A stretch of DNA of 64,000 nucleotides from Cristatella mucedo (Eukaryota > Bryozoa > Phylactolaemata > Cristatellidae). The stretch is taken from contig WPIO01000014.1 of the NCBI GenBank assembly GCA_009760855.2, positions 1,329,001 to 1,393,000 of the forward strand. Direction: 5' to 3'. The notes under the pieces are model-generated. The model was given only the letters and a program-made list of their open reading frames with translations. It made no database searches and was not told the origin of the DNA. Each line of letters starts with the position of its first letter. The first letter of the stretch is position 1. The position numbers were made by a program, and so were the translations under genes. Below are positions 24,601 through 35,965 of this stretch, piece after piece.

Positions 24601-26179
24601 CTGCTAATGATAGGCATGCATACTGCTTCCTGAGACAGTGAAACTACACACATAGTTGTACAACTGATAGAAGGGGTAGTATGCTGCAAATTGCAGTCAC
24701 ACGTGAAGGCACCTCTTCAACGACGATCCCTAAAGCCAGAGATCATACCTACACAGTGCCTTGCCGACTGCCAGTAGTGCATGCACTCAGCCGTTAGGTG
24801 TGATGGGTGCTTCTGCTACAGCACGGCATGGTAAGCCGTAATGGCTCACTAGGTAAGGCGGTTGCTTTTCACGACCTCAGCCCCGAGGTCGTGGGTTCGA
24901 ATACTGTGGTGGTCGATCCTTTATCGCCACTGCAAGCGGTGGTGATAGCCGTAAAGACTCTTCTGTCACTATACAAAAAGAGGCTGTTAAATCAGCTAGT
25001 TATTTATTTATTTATTTATGGGGTTTCTTCTCTACTAGATGCATCTTCCCATTGAGTAATTCACCGGTTCGTAGTTTAGTGTATGGCACTGGTGTTATTT
25101 TTTAAAACAAACTTTTTTAATCGGCTCAAAATTTGGAGGCAATGCTCATGGCTGAAGAGTTTCTGCGAGATGCCTCCCCCACCGTTTACAGACATCACAC
25201 TTTCCTCGAAAAGCCAGTGGACCGGTAGGGGAGATAATCTCAGCTTGCTGCTGCTGCCAGTAGCTACGCCGTCTCCGTGAAACCAAGCTTGCATACAGGC
25301 AAGAAGGTGAGAAGCAGCGGAGAAGATAAGAAGCCTAAGTTTGGGAAAAGAACCTATGCACAGTTATAAACTTGCATCGAATGCAAAGCTTAGCCTGCTC
25401 GTTGAAAGTGCTGCTGCCAGTTCTGCTGCCAGCGATTGCCTTGCACGAATGCTCCCAAGTGCACACGGGGCGCAATACGTGTAGTCTTAGCTGACGGCTG
25501 GGTTTGAGGCCACAGCCGTTTGCTAATTGCCAAAAATTGTGCTTCAAATTTTATTTTAGGAGCACGTAATCTCGACACAGCAATGTTTCTAATGCTGTAA
25601 ATTTACCACTGTTACCATAAAAATGCTGTTGAACTAGTGAGCAAATCGTACAGAAAACATGTCAACGATTGATGCAGTATCTTGGACTGTTGATTCTTAT
25701 GCCGGATGCAGCACGGAAGCTAGAAAAAGCTCTGCCTGCACAGCTTTGGAAAGGAAAAACGGTTCAGCCGGCAGCAAGGTACGACGAATGGCTGAGCCGG
25801 TCTAGAGGCAGGCAGAAGATGGTACGACCGCTACTGGCCACTGCATATTCTTTTATCATCTTTCTCGAACACTGATAAGGGCATTGTCCTGAGAAAATTA
25901 CTGGCACTGGTCGGCTGCTAATCACGCGACCCATCGGGCGACTGCGCCATCACCAGCAGAGCCGAAGCTGGTATCCGTTCGCGAAAGACGGCTCTCTGCG
26001 GACCAGTTGGTTCCAGCTCTACCAGCTACATTTCCTTGCATAGGTCAGTCGAGGTCAGGACGAAGTTTGTTTAATGAAAGGCAACCCACGGCAGCTCGGT
26101 CTATCCTACGGCTGGATGCTCGGTCTGGCCTCTAATAAATCAATTGCCTTTTAGAAGCTGGTTGGTCTCGTTAGAGCAC

Positions 26180-26248
<69 letters not shown>

Positions 26249-29200
26249 CCTGTACACTGCTTTTTTGCAGTTTTGGCTAGCTTAGCTTCGGCCAGCCTGG
26301 TTCCATGCTTTCGGGAATAGAGGATGTGTAACGTATACCTACCTAACCCTGCAAGGTTATGCTACATCTCGAAACCTGAATTCATTAATGCACGTCTAGC
26401 AACCTAGCTTCTGCCTATAATCTCCTTAGTGGCTTCGTGTTCTTTGTCTCGCGCAGTTCCCAAAAATTCTGCATCAAAAGTCACGTAACTAGATGAAGAT
26501 TCCTATACAATACGTTCAGGATACATGAAATCTAGAGAATAGAATCTGCTTTAGAGTGCTGATTCGTAATATAGGACATTTTTCATAAAGTAGCTACAAT
26601 AGGTATAATAGGGCGAGTGTCATTATTACGGGGCGACCCCCAGCCTATCACTACCAATCATTCAACTTCTTACGAGCCACACAATAGCTTTCAGGAACCG
26701 AGTCATGCCTGAAGCACCTGCTAGTGTGATCAGCTGACACTGGAGTAAGAGTGCCATTTGCTGGCTCCAAATACATGTGGCCGACGTCTAGGTCGGTAGG
26801 AACACACTGCATTATTTAAAAATAAATCAACCATATTTTTGCTGCACCAGCTGCAAAGGATCAGCCGTCAACTTGCCACCGCCACATTATTTTTGCAAGT
26901 GCACAGCTGATGCTATCTAAATGAACGTTACCTGTAGCCGAAAAATCTTAGACCACATCATGGAACATCATCCGTGGAACAACACCACGTGACTGCTACT
27001 ACAGACACCATTTGAACGAGTGTAGCACGACAACGAGACTGGCCCAAACAGCAACGAAAAGTCGTAAGGGAAAGAGTCCACGAATTAACGACTAAGACTG
27101 ACTATGTTTGTAGGCTCCGAATTCGCTTTCACTCAACGATTAGCTATCTCAAAATACGATTTCACAAACTCGGGTTCCGGAGGTGGAGCAGAATGAGACT
27201 GGGGGCATTTGTTGATTATAAGTTTTCTCTCTCACTCGCCTTGCTCTCCAAAATGTGCACTGCACCAGCAGGCCTAGCAGGAACCGCCAATTAGCTCTAA
27301 AAGAATGACACAGCTGTTTCGGAAGCTAACTTAATTACAATAGCTACAGTCCGGCTGGCTTCATGCTGGGTATGGGATGCCAGCTGCATATACAACATTT
27401 GCTTAATTGGTTATCAGAAACTACGAGCATTAACCGCAGATGGCCACCACTCACCCAGGGTTTGAAGCAAATAGAGCACGCGAAAAACGACGACAATCGT
27501 CCAGTACTTCGTATCTGCAAAACCACTCTCAAACCTATTTATTTGATGTGCAGTAGGAGATTTATGCAGATATGCAAAATGCACAAAAAATGTAATTTAA
27601 CGTATCACCGACTGTAACTCCAAAAAGCCACAAGGAATAAGTGGGTGTCATGCAAGAGAGTTTTGTATAGTGCACTCAAAGCCTAATCGGCTTTCGGTGT
27701 GCATCTGGTAGCCAACAGACTTAATCTCACTCAACAAGGAAAAAGTGAGAAGCGCAGCTGGGTCAGGAGAGCAGTTGAGGTAGCAAGTAACACTGAAGTA
27801 GTAGCTCAGGACGGCTGGAAAGGACATGCCACAGTCGGCAGCAGGAGAGTTAATGTTGTTGCGTAAAAATTGTGGAAGTAAGTTCCACAGTCTAGGACCT
27901 TCAGAGCAAAGCTTCTGTCGCCAAACGGTCTTTAGGTGTGGGAATGGAACAGCTAATTTATTGTCCATTGAGAACTTGAGGGCACGAGGAGGCTGACACT
28001 GGCACTACAGTTCAGCTAGGTATGAAGGAACCACCAAGCCGTGGCTGGCTTTGTGGCTAAGGGTACGAACTTTGCTCTATATCTGCTGATCAACCATCGG
28101 AGCTTCTTCAGCAAAGTTCAGACATGGCTGAACTTCTGATTTTGCTGCTGATTCCCTTGCAGCCACATTCACCATCAGCTGCAGAGGCTCAAGTTTTTTC
28201 AAGTACCCCAGCCTAAACTGAATTAAGAGTAGTCCAGCCTAGACAGAACCAAGTAGCTAGAAAGATTTTTAGCCAGCCACTGCGGTACAGAGTCCTTAAC
28301 CTTGGACAGAAATCGAACGTGATAGCTAGCTGCGGCAGCAGCCTTCTCGATGTTAAACTTTGCAGCTACCAAAGTGGGTGATGCTAAAAACACGAGACAC
28401 GTGCCGCCGGGATAGCTCCTACGACAGCCGGCAAGAGCACGGCACTTCTCAAAGCCGGGAGCTACATCAGCGAGCCGTCTGATGACTACAATACCGGCAC
28501 ACTGTCAGCAGCCGCACGCTCGCTAGCCGAACCGAGCAGCAGCACGGGGAGGTGCTGTGCGGCCAGTCCGATGCACGGGTCCCTACCCCATTCGGCCCAT
28601 CGTGCCCACCACTTTCGATGCCTGAATGCTTGGAAGTCAATGCTTCCTTTCCAGCATTATTATTTTTATTATCATTATCATCATCAACGAGAGCCCTTTT
28701 TCATCGGTCGGCAGCATCGATTCCGACTCGCTCTTTCGACCGGCTAGAGCACTGTGTCGGTGGTCCCACTGTGTCGGTGTCCGGTCATTGCTTCAGCGGC
28801 CACAGGGTACTGGCGGCGCCAGCTGCGGCTCAGTGCAACATTCGAGTGACTCGGCCGCCGCCGCACCGATGGGCGGTTTGGCGCTACTTTACAACACGTG
28901 CGAGGGAGCATGATGGGCCATCCGGCCTTCTCACACAAGCACGGTCGCACGGGCCATCCGATGGCTGCGTACAGCGCCGCTCCGCAGCCACCAGCAGGTG
29001 AGAGAGCAGTCGAACACGTGCACGCCCCTCGGCTGGGTCGGCCGCATATTGCTGGGCAAAAACCGGCTCGCCCTATCGCTGAACGCATGTAATGCAATGC
29101 ATGCACTACCACTCAGCTGCTAAACTCTGTAAGCTGCACACGTGCAAGCCATCGGCAAGTACGTGGACGAACCGGTCCATTCCCTTATTTTTTAGGTATC

Positions 29201-31899
29201 TAGATGGGAATATTAATTCAGACAGTGTTCATTTAGACAGGATTAACTATATTTCTTAACAACTCCAACAGCCTTGAAATAACTTCGATGAGCGACCACA
29301 TGCATGCACGGGTCCAACGACATTTCCGTGAATATGTGGGGTTCGTGTCCAAAAAAAGTACAGGCCCAAACGCATATAAATCTGGCTTGCTGAATGCAAG
29401 CTACGACACATTACAGCCGGCTGCCAAGTGCCAGGAGGTCAGCTACCACGTGTGACTTGAGAGGCAAGCAGAATCAGAGGAGCCCTAAGGCAGAGACTGG
29501 CCGTGCACAGCTGGTTTGGTCCAGCGGTTAAGGTGCTCGCCCCGACCAAGGTCTGGCTGAGGTCTTGGGCTCGAGCCCCGAGGCATATGTGAAGCGCCTG
29601 AATAGTGATTAAGTTCTCTTAGGGCGCTATACACATGAATTATATATTATATATATATATATATAAGTGAGGACAAAGCCGCCGTGACAGGTGCTACATG
29701 CCGTGACAGGTGCTACATACCGTGCAAAAAGGTTGCATACTTACCGCCATCGAAGCTAATCGCCCCAGCGAACACGAGAGCAGAGATCTCGCCAACACTG
29801 AAACCTGCAGTGGCCACACAGCTCTCAATGGCCTGCGATGAGAAAACGTCATGGGCAGATGAGGGCCACTGTTGCAATGATGCTTGCAGACGCCCGGGCA
29901 CCGAACTATCGATGAACTGCCGACAGCAAGCACATGTTAAGTGAAGGGGAAACTCGAGGCCTAGCAGCCGAGTCTTGACCGTGCAAGGTCGGATAAGCAG
30001 AGGAGCTGGGTGACTGTAAGGGTACAACGATTGCCAGGGTTAAGGTGCTTGCCTTCAATGACCGAGGCCACGGGCTTGAGCCCTTCGGCATATGCAGGGC
30101 ACCTGTGCCGAGATTAGGTTTTCTTAGGGTGCTATTCGGATGAATTACATTTCTTTGGTTATTTCTTTAATTTATTGGAAGTTCAAACAAAAGCAATGCA
30201 ACGTCACGAGGACAGCAACGAACCCTTTCTTGCTCGTAGACCAGACAGATGTTTTAGTATAGGAGCTCGAAAGAAAGAAGTTTCCTGGCTGATAACTCTA
30301 AACGAAGAAATTCTGCATTCGTTCTGCAATCGACAACAAGAGCACTGCTGGTTCTGCCCCCTTCTGCCATCCGAGCGTACCATGCACTGTCTCACAGGAG
30401 CCTGGCTTGTCATGCAGTGTTAGCAGCAGGTCAGCAGCGTTCCCGAGCCAGCTGATGCACATCATGCATATCGTATTTCCTATTCTAAAAGCACAATAAT
30501 GTCGAGGCAAAATTGTTCATACAGCAGGCCAATTTCAGGTCACCCGGATAGCAGCACAAAGCTAAAAGAAAAAACTAAATCGTGTGCTTGCAATAAATGC
30601 AAAGCAGTGTGACATTATCGACTAATTTCTTAACTTTTTTCAGGATTACAGCGAATTGAGAAGGTTTAAATGTTAGTGTTTGCTGGCTGACGGTCACATC
30701 GAGCAGCTTCCACTTGGTGGCGGATCAGCAGCTGCCTTCATAGCGAATTGTATTACCTTGCCTTTAAGCAGCGTTTACTATATTTATATTATATTTTACT
30801 TTAGCATTTAGGCATCAATATTTGATTGATAGAATAGTCTTGTTTTGTTAGCGGTAATGTCTTACAATGGCTGATGGATAAGTCATTATAATGGCACATA
30901 GCACGGTTACTCATTATGTCACAGCAGAAAGATGTACAAAAAAATCTAGAGACCTCAAGCCTAAAAATCTTAAAAGCTGGCAAAATGTTCCCACACCAAT
31001 CTCGGTCTGGTAAAAATTACCAGTGCAATGGTGTGCGATTGTCCAACGACGCATTCGAGCGAAGCCTTGTGATGGCTGGCCACGACAAACAGTGGGCGCG
31101 ATCCAGATTGCTCGACATTTAACGGCACAGAATTCCAGCCGATCGCATTCTCTTTCCGAACGAAAAAGCCCAAAAGCAGAGCAGAAGTGGGCCCAGCGGC
31201 ACGGACCTCCGCACGACTGCGATTAGATCGACCAAGAGCTCCGGGACAAAGTCAAGCCGAGTGTGCATCCGCACAGTACACTGCCGACGTCGCGCGCGCG
31301 CGAAAGCGGCTCACCTCGGGATGCTCCTCGCCCAGCTTTTCCAGCGCAGCCATAGATGTTACGAAAATTGCGGCCTGACAATGGACAGTCTTGTCAAGCT
31401 GGGACTGCGAGCCGTTCAAGCACATGTGCAAGAGATCGTATTTGAGGATGGCACTAGCCTGCTCGAACAGCTGCTTGACGTTGGGATAGTCGAGTAGCTT
31501 CTTGCCCATTCCGACGAACTGACTGCCCTGGCCAGGAAACAGGAGTATGGTGGTTTGCTGGGGATCAACCTGGGGCCGGAACGCGAACCTCGACTGATCC
31601 CTTTTTAATGGTCTGCGCGTTGGCAGCGATTCCTCAAGCGACAGCTGTGCGACACCTTCAGGACGCAGACTCTCGGCGCCGTCGTAGCAGTCACTGCTCG
31701 CGCTCGCCTCTTCCTTGGTGAGGCTGAGAGAGGGCAAGCGACCTTTACCGGCGGCGGCGGCGGCGGCGGCGACGCCGGTTTCCACGTGCGCGTCTGAGGC
31801 AAAGGTCCTAGAGAGGCGTCCAAGGCAACTTCCGATTAAACGGGAGCACGCCCACGAGCTCGCTGGTCGAGCAATGCTCGCTAAGTGTTGACATGCCAT
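20873..31899 (-). CDS. MCAT: Malonyl-CoA:ACP transacylase, mitochondrial
   Basis: Moves the malonyl group from CoA to mitochondrial acyl carrier protein in type II fatty-acid synthesis (lipoate precursor pathway). Coding exons on the minus strand are 31899-31315, 29832-29745, 23898-23621 and 21268-20873; they join in phase to 448 codons plus stop. Residues 1 to about 40 are Arg/Ser/Ala-rich without acids until late, as in a mitochondrial presequence. LLFPGQGSQFVGMG (119-132) is the oxyanion-hole motif, GFSVGE (205-210) holds the nucleophile Ser207, IRAEAMQ holds the malonate-binding Arg232, and GAFH (341-344) holds the catalytic His344. Human MCAT is about 390 residues. The extra length is a poly-Ala stretch near the N-terminus and an Asp/Ala-rich insert (about 269-285). 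All catalytic residues are present. Confidence 0.93.
21488..21655. repeat. (TA)n cluster with inverted flanks
   Basis: Three TA arrays are bounded by the motif AATAACTAAGAG and its reverse complement CTCTTAGTTATT. The motif occurs forward at 21491 and the complement at 21549 and 21641, with partial copies between. The block is nearly self-complementary and could extrude as cruciforms. Confidence 0.9.
21720..22150 (+). mobile_element. LINE-B remnant
   Basis: Decayed LINE-B ORF end: CTGTGCAGCTGGTGACGAAC, then GGCTTCCGGTCTATCAACCG and ACAGAGCAAAATTCTTAC match the copy at 35030-35965. Several stops and indels are present. It lies in MCAT intron 3. Confidence 0.7.
22350..22378. repeat. G13-TGCGT-C11 hairpin
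   Basis: A run of 13 G, a five-base loop, then 11 C, flanked by TC and GA that extend the pairing. The DNA or RNA would fold into a strong hairpin. The G strand alone could form a quadruplex. Confidence 0.9.
23621..23898 (-). CDS. MCAT: MCAT exon 3
   Basis: The acceptor GGTTTTAG|CGCTCG (phase 1 in) gives ALELIRIRAEAMQRCSEA, aligned with the malonate-binding Arg block of the family. It then encodes SGLMTVFQEYDSQLGLAMHA, an acidic ADDADVADDAADVADEA insert, and ECKVIGGHQQ. The donor is CAGCAG|GTGAGC. A different AG (CTTCACAG) further 5' would break the frame. Confidence 0.9.
24829..25018 (+). mobile_element. SINE-A copy, young subfamily
   Basis: Full-length: A box GGCTCACTAGGTAAGGCGG, B box GGGTTCGAATACTG, body, AAAAAGAGGCTGTTAAATCA and an ATTT tail (25000-25018). 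It shares the changes GAATACTGTGGTGGTCGATC and GTTAAATCAGCT with the copy at 33950. Confidence 0.85.
26184..26256 (+). repeat. (CT)n microsatellite
   Basis: About 36 uninterrupted CT units in MCAT intron 2. Confidence 0.95.
27590..28400 (-). mobile_element. LINE-B remnant
   Basis: Complement of the LINE-B 3' UTR (AAGTGGGTGTCATGCAAGAG) and ORF end, including GTAGCCAACAGACTTAATCT and the reverse of the tRNA-independent ORF tail. It carries a 106-codon open stretch at 27648-27968 (DNKLAVPFPHLKTVW, then SLLSEIKSVGYQ). Confidence 0.75.
29508..29641 (+). mobile_element. SINE-B copy, full length
   Basis: A box GGTCCAGCGGTTAAGGTGC, B box GGGCTCGAGCCCCG, then GTGAAGCGCCTGAATAGTGA and GATTAAGTTCTCTTAGGGCG, ending in ATGAATTATAT and a short TA run. 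It is used here as the reference copy. Confidence 0.85.
29745..29832 (-). CDS. MCAT: MCAT exon 2: active-site serine
   Basis: The acceptor is GATGAGAAAACG side reversed, CATCGCAG|GCCATTG (phase 0). It encodes AIESCVATAGFSVGEISALV and FAGAISFDG, with the nucleophile Ser in GFSVGE. The donor is GGCG|GTAAGT (phase 1). At 88 bp this is the shortest exon of the gene. Confidence 0.93.
29833..31314 (-). other. MCAT intron 1
   Basis: A 1.48-kb intron with one SINE-B (30033-30150). The rest has no recognisable feature. Confidence 0.8.
30033..30150 (+). mobile_element. SINE-B copy
   Basis: GCCAGGGTTAAGGTGCTTGC, B box GGGCTTGAGCCC, tail GGTTTTCTTAGGGTGCTATT and ATGAATTACATT. The first bases of the head are missing. 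Confidence 0.75.
31315..31899 (-). CDS. MCAT: MCAT exon 1: presequence and GQGSQ
   Basis: Starts at ATG (31899), reading MACQHLASIARPASSWACSR, a plausible mitochondrial presequence. It carries a GGC-repeat-encoded Ala run (residues 44-50), then TTILLFPGQGSQFVGMGKKL and TVHCQAAIFVTSMAALEKL. The donor is CCCGAG|GTGAGC (phase 0). An in-frame read-through to 31252 exists but leaves the family sequence. Confidence 0.92.
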
Positions 31900-33660
31900 T
31901 GCGCGTAGGGAAAACAGCGGTGCTAAGCACCGCGGGTTCCAGTCGAACCTCCCACGCGTGTCTCACGTTTCCGGTTCCGGAGGCATGGCAGCCGCTCGGC
32001 GGAAGCACGGGCTACTTACTGGCGGCCAGACTACTCCGGATACCGAGAAACCGCCTACTGTGACCGTCTGTGTGAGTGAACAATGCCTCAGGCAAGTTTA
32101 ATAGTAGGTTAAGCGCGAGCTTGCTTCAGGCTGAGGAACAACGGTCGAGCGTGAGTAACTGGCCTGTTTTTGGCTGTTTGGGAGAGGTAAAAGTCGCAGC
32201 TGGGCGGCGGAGAGGAGACGCGTAAGGCTCGCAAAGCAGAGCGGTTCTGTGTTGGTGCGCTGTGAGATTCGGGAGGATATATCTTTGCTGGAGCGCTCTA
32301 CGATTATTGTATCTTCTTTGTACTCGTGCAACTATTTATTTCCGCGATTTCCGCTGAGAAATTTTAAAATTCAGCCGCATCGTCCGCGATTCAATTTCGC
32401 AGCGGGACTTCGCGGAAACAAGGGTAGAAAAATTCTAATTCCGGTGGCAGAACTACAAGAAATTGAAGTTGCCGACCGCTGTAAATTCTTGCCCCTTCTT
32501 CTAATCGGCCGAGCCGATTTTCTTGTATCTGAGCAGCAGTGCACAGCACGGCGAGTACGAGGCCTACGAGCTTGACAGCTGAACATCTATTCTGAACCAT
32601 GAGCTTGGCAACCGATTTTGTACTGAGAGCCGCTTATGAAATAGCCACGATATGCCGAGGCTTATGAACGGTGCGACTTTTGATTACGTATGGACTAAAT
32701 TATTATATGACTTAAGACCTGGCCACCATGTAAGGCATGGGCCGGACCGCAGTCGCTCTCTCGGTGTAACGGTCTGCCGGTCATTGAGCCAGAGCGTTGA
32801 GCGTCAGCTGCTGCAAACCTGTAAAGGAGTCTTTTGAAAGTCACCCTCCGTATTGGCCGTATTAAACAGGCGATTCTTTTCGCTTGTTCTAATACGGCGT
32901 TGCTTGCTGTTAGCACTGCTTGCAGGATATTGAACACTGCGTAGATACCGTTGGCGAATTGCAAGCTTCGGGTCTCTGCAAGTTACTTGCCACGTGTCGC
33001 TAACCGACTAGTAAAGACTGGGGGGGGTCATAACAGAAGGTAAAGAAGAGATACGTGCTCGTCTCTCTTCTAGCTGCGTACTCGGCTCTCTTCTAGCTTT
33101 CGAGTCTCTTCTAGCTGCGTTCTCAGATGACACATTTCAAGCTTACAAGGAGCTCACGACACCGCTGTTCCAACCCGGGAACCCACGGATGTGTGTGCGT
33201 CGAGTTTGGCCCGGCTGGTTGGACTAGTGAGTTCGGGCTGGGGTGGGGCGGCGAAGGACGACTTGGTAATACAAAACACTAAGGATGCGTTGTGCGTTCG
33301 GTGACGATTCGCATCTAGCAGAGGTTACACTGAAACCCAGCCAAAAAGAGGGTAAGAAGCGCACGTTATAGCGCCGGCGAACTACCCTTGCCTGCCACCC
33401 GATTGCCAACACTAAACAATCGTAACAGTGGTATTTATGAAAGCGCTCACGATAGTGGCTGCTCCCGGTTGGCGGTTACAAAGTCGGCGGTGCTGTTCAG
33501 CGCCTCTACACACTCATATAAGGTCAACGAGCCCGTAGTCATGTTGAATGGGAAGTCACTCACTGCCTATTGATTCGCTACATAGCGTGCTCTGAGCAAG
33601 GAATCCCAATAGAGCTAGACTGCCCGGTATCCAATATCGCATCAGAATATGACATAAAAT
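31900..33660. other. Upstream of MCAT; no gene recognised
   Basis: The MCAT promoter should lie in the first few hundred bases, but I see no clear TATA or initiator. A small tandem repeat at about 33053-33125 has units containing TCTCTTCTAGCTGCGT. The plus-strand frame at 32249-32575 is unrecognised. Confidence 0.4.
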
Positions 33661-33808
33661 GTAATTCATTTGTACGTCGTCCTAAGAGTACTTGATCTCT
33701 ATTCAGGCGCTTCACGTACGCCACGGGGCTCGAGCCCACGACCTCGGGCAGCTAATATATATTCACCTTGACCTTGGTTTGAGGTGAGCACCTTAACCAC
33801 TGGGTGAA
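33661..33808 (-). mobile_element. SINE-B copy
   Basis: Tail complement CGTCCTAAGAGTACTTGATC, B box GGGCTCGAGCCCACGACC, and A-box complement GAGCACCTTAACCACTGGG. It carries an extra ATTCACCTTGACCTTGG stretch also seen in the copy at 10863. Confidence 0.8.
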
Positions 33809-33949
33809 AACAGATTCATGGCACGGTTCGAATTGGGCCTGAAGGCGATTGGAGTAAACTTCAACGGCTGAGGCAGTGAACTTGGGCCACTGTTTAGCAG
33901 AATCAGCATCTCCGATCGAATTTTTTTAATGTACCGCGATGGTAAATGG

Positions 33950-34141
33950 GTCATAGAGGGGCATTAAGCTCACTAGGTAAGGTGGTTGCTTTTCACGACC
34001 TCGTCCCCGAGGTCGTGGGTTCGAATACTGTGGTGGTCGATCCTTTATCGCCACTGCAAGCGGTGGTGATAGCCGTAAAGGCTCTTCTGTCGCTATACAA
34101 AAAGAAGCTGTTAAATCAGCTGGTATTTATTTATTTATTTA
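33950..34141 (+). mobile_element. SINE-A copy, young subfamily
   Basis: Almost identical to the copy at 24829, including GAATACTGTGGTGGTCGATC and an ATTT tail. Confidence 0.85.
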
Positions 34142-34329
34142 AGCAGACGGGGTGGCTCCCCTAGCTTGGTAAACCACACTGGAGCCTACCGCCCGACGAG
34201 CTGTAGGTCAGCCACGATGTGGAGATCCAAAAATGATCAAAAGTGGCTGGCTGCAGCCCTTTGATGCGGAGTGTGAAGGCCCTGTGCCGCTAATGGCAGC
34301 GTTCCAGGGCACTGGGGGAAGCTTAGGAC

Positions 34330-34870
34330 GTGGCCCCTCATGGAAAGCAAAGGGAACATTACCAACCTTTCAAGCTCCATGTTGACCTTACCCGTGGAAA
34401 TACCTCGCTGTTGCCAAACCAGGGCAGACAGTACTGCCTTATTCGGCAAGGGTTTGGATCAAATGTAGCCCCCAAGGCTACATTTGACGCCCTGACTGTG
34501 GTGCTGAATCAAGTGCGTTCTACACGCCACCCACGATCGCTTTCTTCGGCGTTCTTCCTTCTAGCCTGAACTGTGGCAGGAGAGAGAAATTCCTAACTCA
34601 TTCGTAGCAACGTCACTATTGGCGACTAATCGTCCGCATGTGAGTCGGTGCCTTCGCGAGCCTGTCTCGGTCCGGTGCCGAGCTTGAGGATGCAATTAAA
34701 TACCTAAGCCTAGCTCTGGCCTGGGGCATGTGCGAGCTCGAGCTGTTCACCGACTCGGCATTCTAGTGCATTCGAGGCTTTGATCTATTGTCGAAGGCGA
34801 TAAGCCTATCCGCACGTCCGAGGGCGAGGCGTTGGTATGCCGGCCGGCGAAGTTGGAATAGCTATCGAGA
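34330..34870 (+). mobile_element. Retroelement pol remnant: RT and RNase H
   Basis: At 34420-34500 the plus frame reads RQYCLIRQGFGSNVAPKA, like the RT block of LTR-type retroelements (YCLxRxGFGxNxAP). At 34677-34760 another frame reads AELEDAIKYLSLALAWGMCE then LELFTDSA, like RNase H with its Glu and Asp. A TAG follows TDSAF. Gag, integrase and LTRs are not visible, and a LINE-B fragment begins at about 35030. The domain call comes from motif memory; the clade (BEL/Pao or other) is unresolved. Confidence 0.5.
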
Positions 34871-35029
34871 GCGCCAGAGACTTGGCTCAAACGCACGTTT
34901 CCCATCCGAACAAGAAATATATCTGATCTCCTTCCACGACTTGCATCAGCTGAAAGTCGAATGCAATTTGCACGCACTTTCTCCTACTACCCACTTTGTA
35001 CCGCTTTACTTTTCTACCAATCCCGTGCG

Positions 35030-35965
35030 ATCCAAGCAGATGGTACGGCTACTCACAGGACACTCCAAGCGTGTGGCTGGACTAGAAGGCTTTGCTCTTC
35101 TAATAGGTGATGCTTTTATGCGACCATCATCACGCGTTCAGAGTTTAGATGCCGTCTTCGACAGCTGCCTAAATTTTGAAAGCTTCGTTAAGAATACTGC
35201 TAACCACAGCTAGCCACCACGTCCGAACATTATCTAAGATTAGAAACTGTCTTCCGCGATGGGTTGCAAAGAATTTAAGTAGCTCCTTCGCTCTATATTG
35301 GCTTGACTATTGTAATTCCCGTTTGGCTGAGCTACCGGAAAAAGCCACTAGGCCACTGCAGCTGACGATGAATATGGCTGCAAAACTAGTTTAAAAATCC
35401 CAAAGGTTTGATAATGTGTCTCCTTTGCTGAAAGAGCTTGGGTGGCTGCCGGTTTATCAACGGATACAGAGCAATGTTCTTACTCACCCACAAGGCCCGC
35501 CACGGCTTGACTCCTTCTTACCTAGTTGGACTGCTGCACCAGTTTCAGCCTTCTCGTGCCCTCAGGTCCTGTATGGACAACAAATTAGCTGCTCCGTTCC
35601 TCTTAAAGATTGTTTGGTGACAGAAGGCTTTTTTCTCTCTGCAGGTCCTAGACTGTGGAACTCACTGCCACAATTCTTAGGAAACGACACCGACTGTCCT
35701 GCCGCCGTAGGTGGCACATCTTTTCCAGCCTCGCCCTGAGCTGCTACTTCCACGCTACTGACTACCACCTCAACTGCTCTCACAATTCAGCCATGCTTCT
35801 CACTTTCTCTTTGTTGCGTGAGATGAAGTCTGTTGGCCACCGAGTGCGTACCGAAAGCCGCCCGGGCTTTGCACGTGCTATACACAACTCTCCAGCGTAA
35901 CACCCACGTGGTCTTTGCGGGTTTGTGGAGTTACAACCGGAAATACATTGCATCTTTAACAGCAT
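35030..35965 (+). mobile_element. LINE-B copy, 5' truncated
   Basis: Starts within the RT C-terminal part (GHSKRVAGLEGFALLIGDAF), then NSRLAELPEKATRPLQLT, WLPVYQRIQSNVLTHPQGP and LREMKSVGHRVRTESRPGFA, and ends in the 3' UTR AACACCCACGTGGTCTTTGC. Frames change several times. This is the best plus-strand copy of LINE-B. Confidence 0.75.

Larger units (their letters stand above)
23899..29744 (-). other. MCAT intron 2
   Basis: A 5.8-kb intron with a SINE-A, a (CT)n array, a LINE-B remnant and a SINE-B, listed separately. Between 25020 and 27590 I see only short open frames (for example 25669-25875) that match no family. The GC-rich 28400-29100 segment has long overlapping frames on both strands but nothing recognised. 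Confidence 0.75.
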
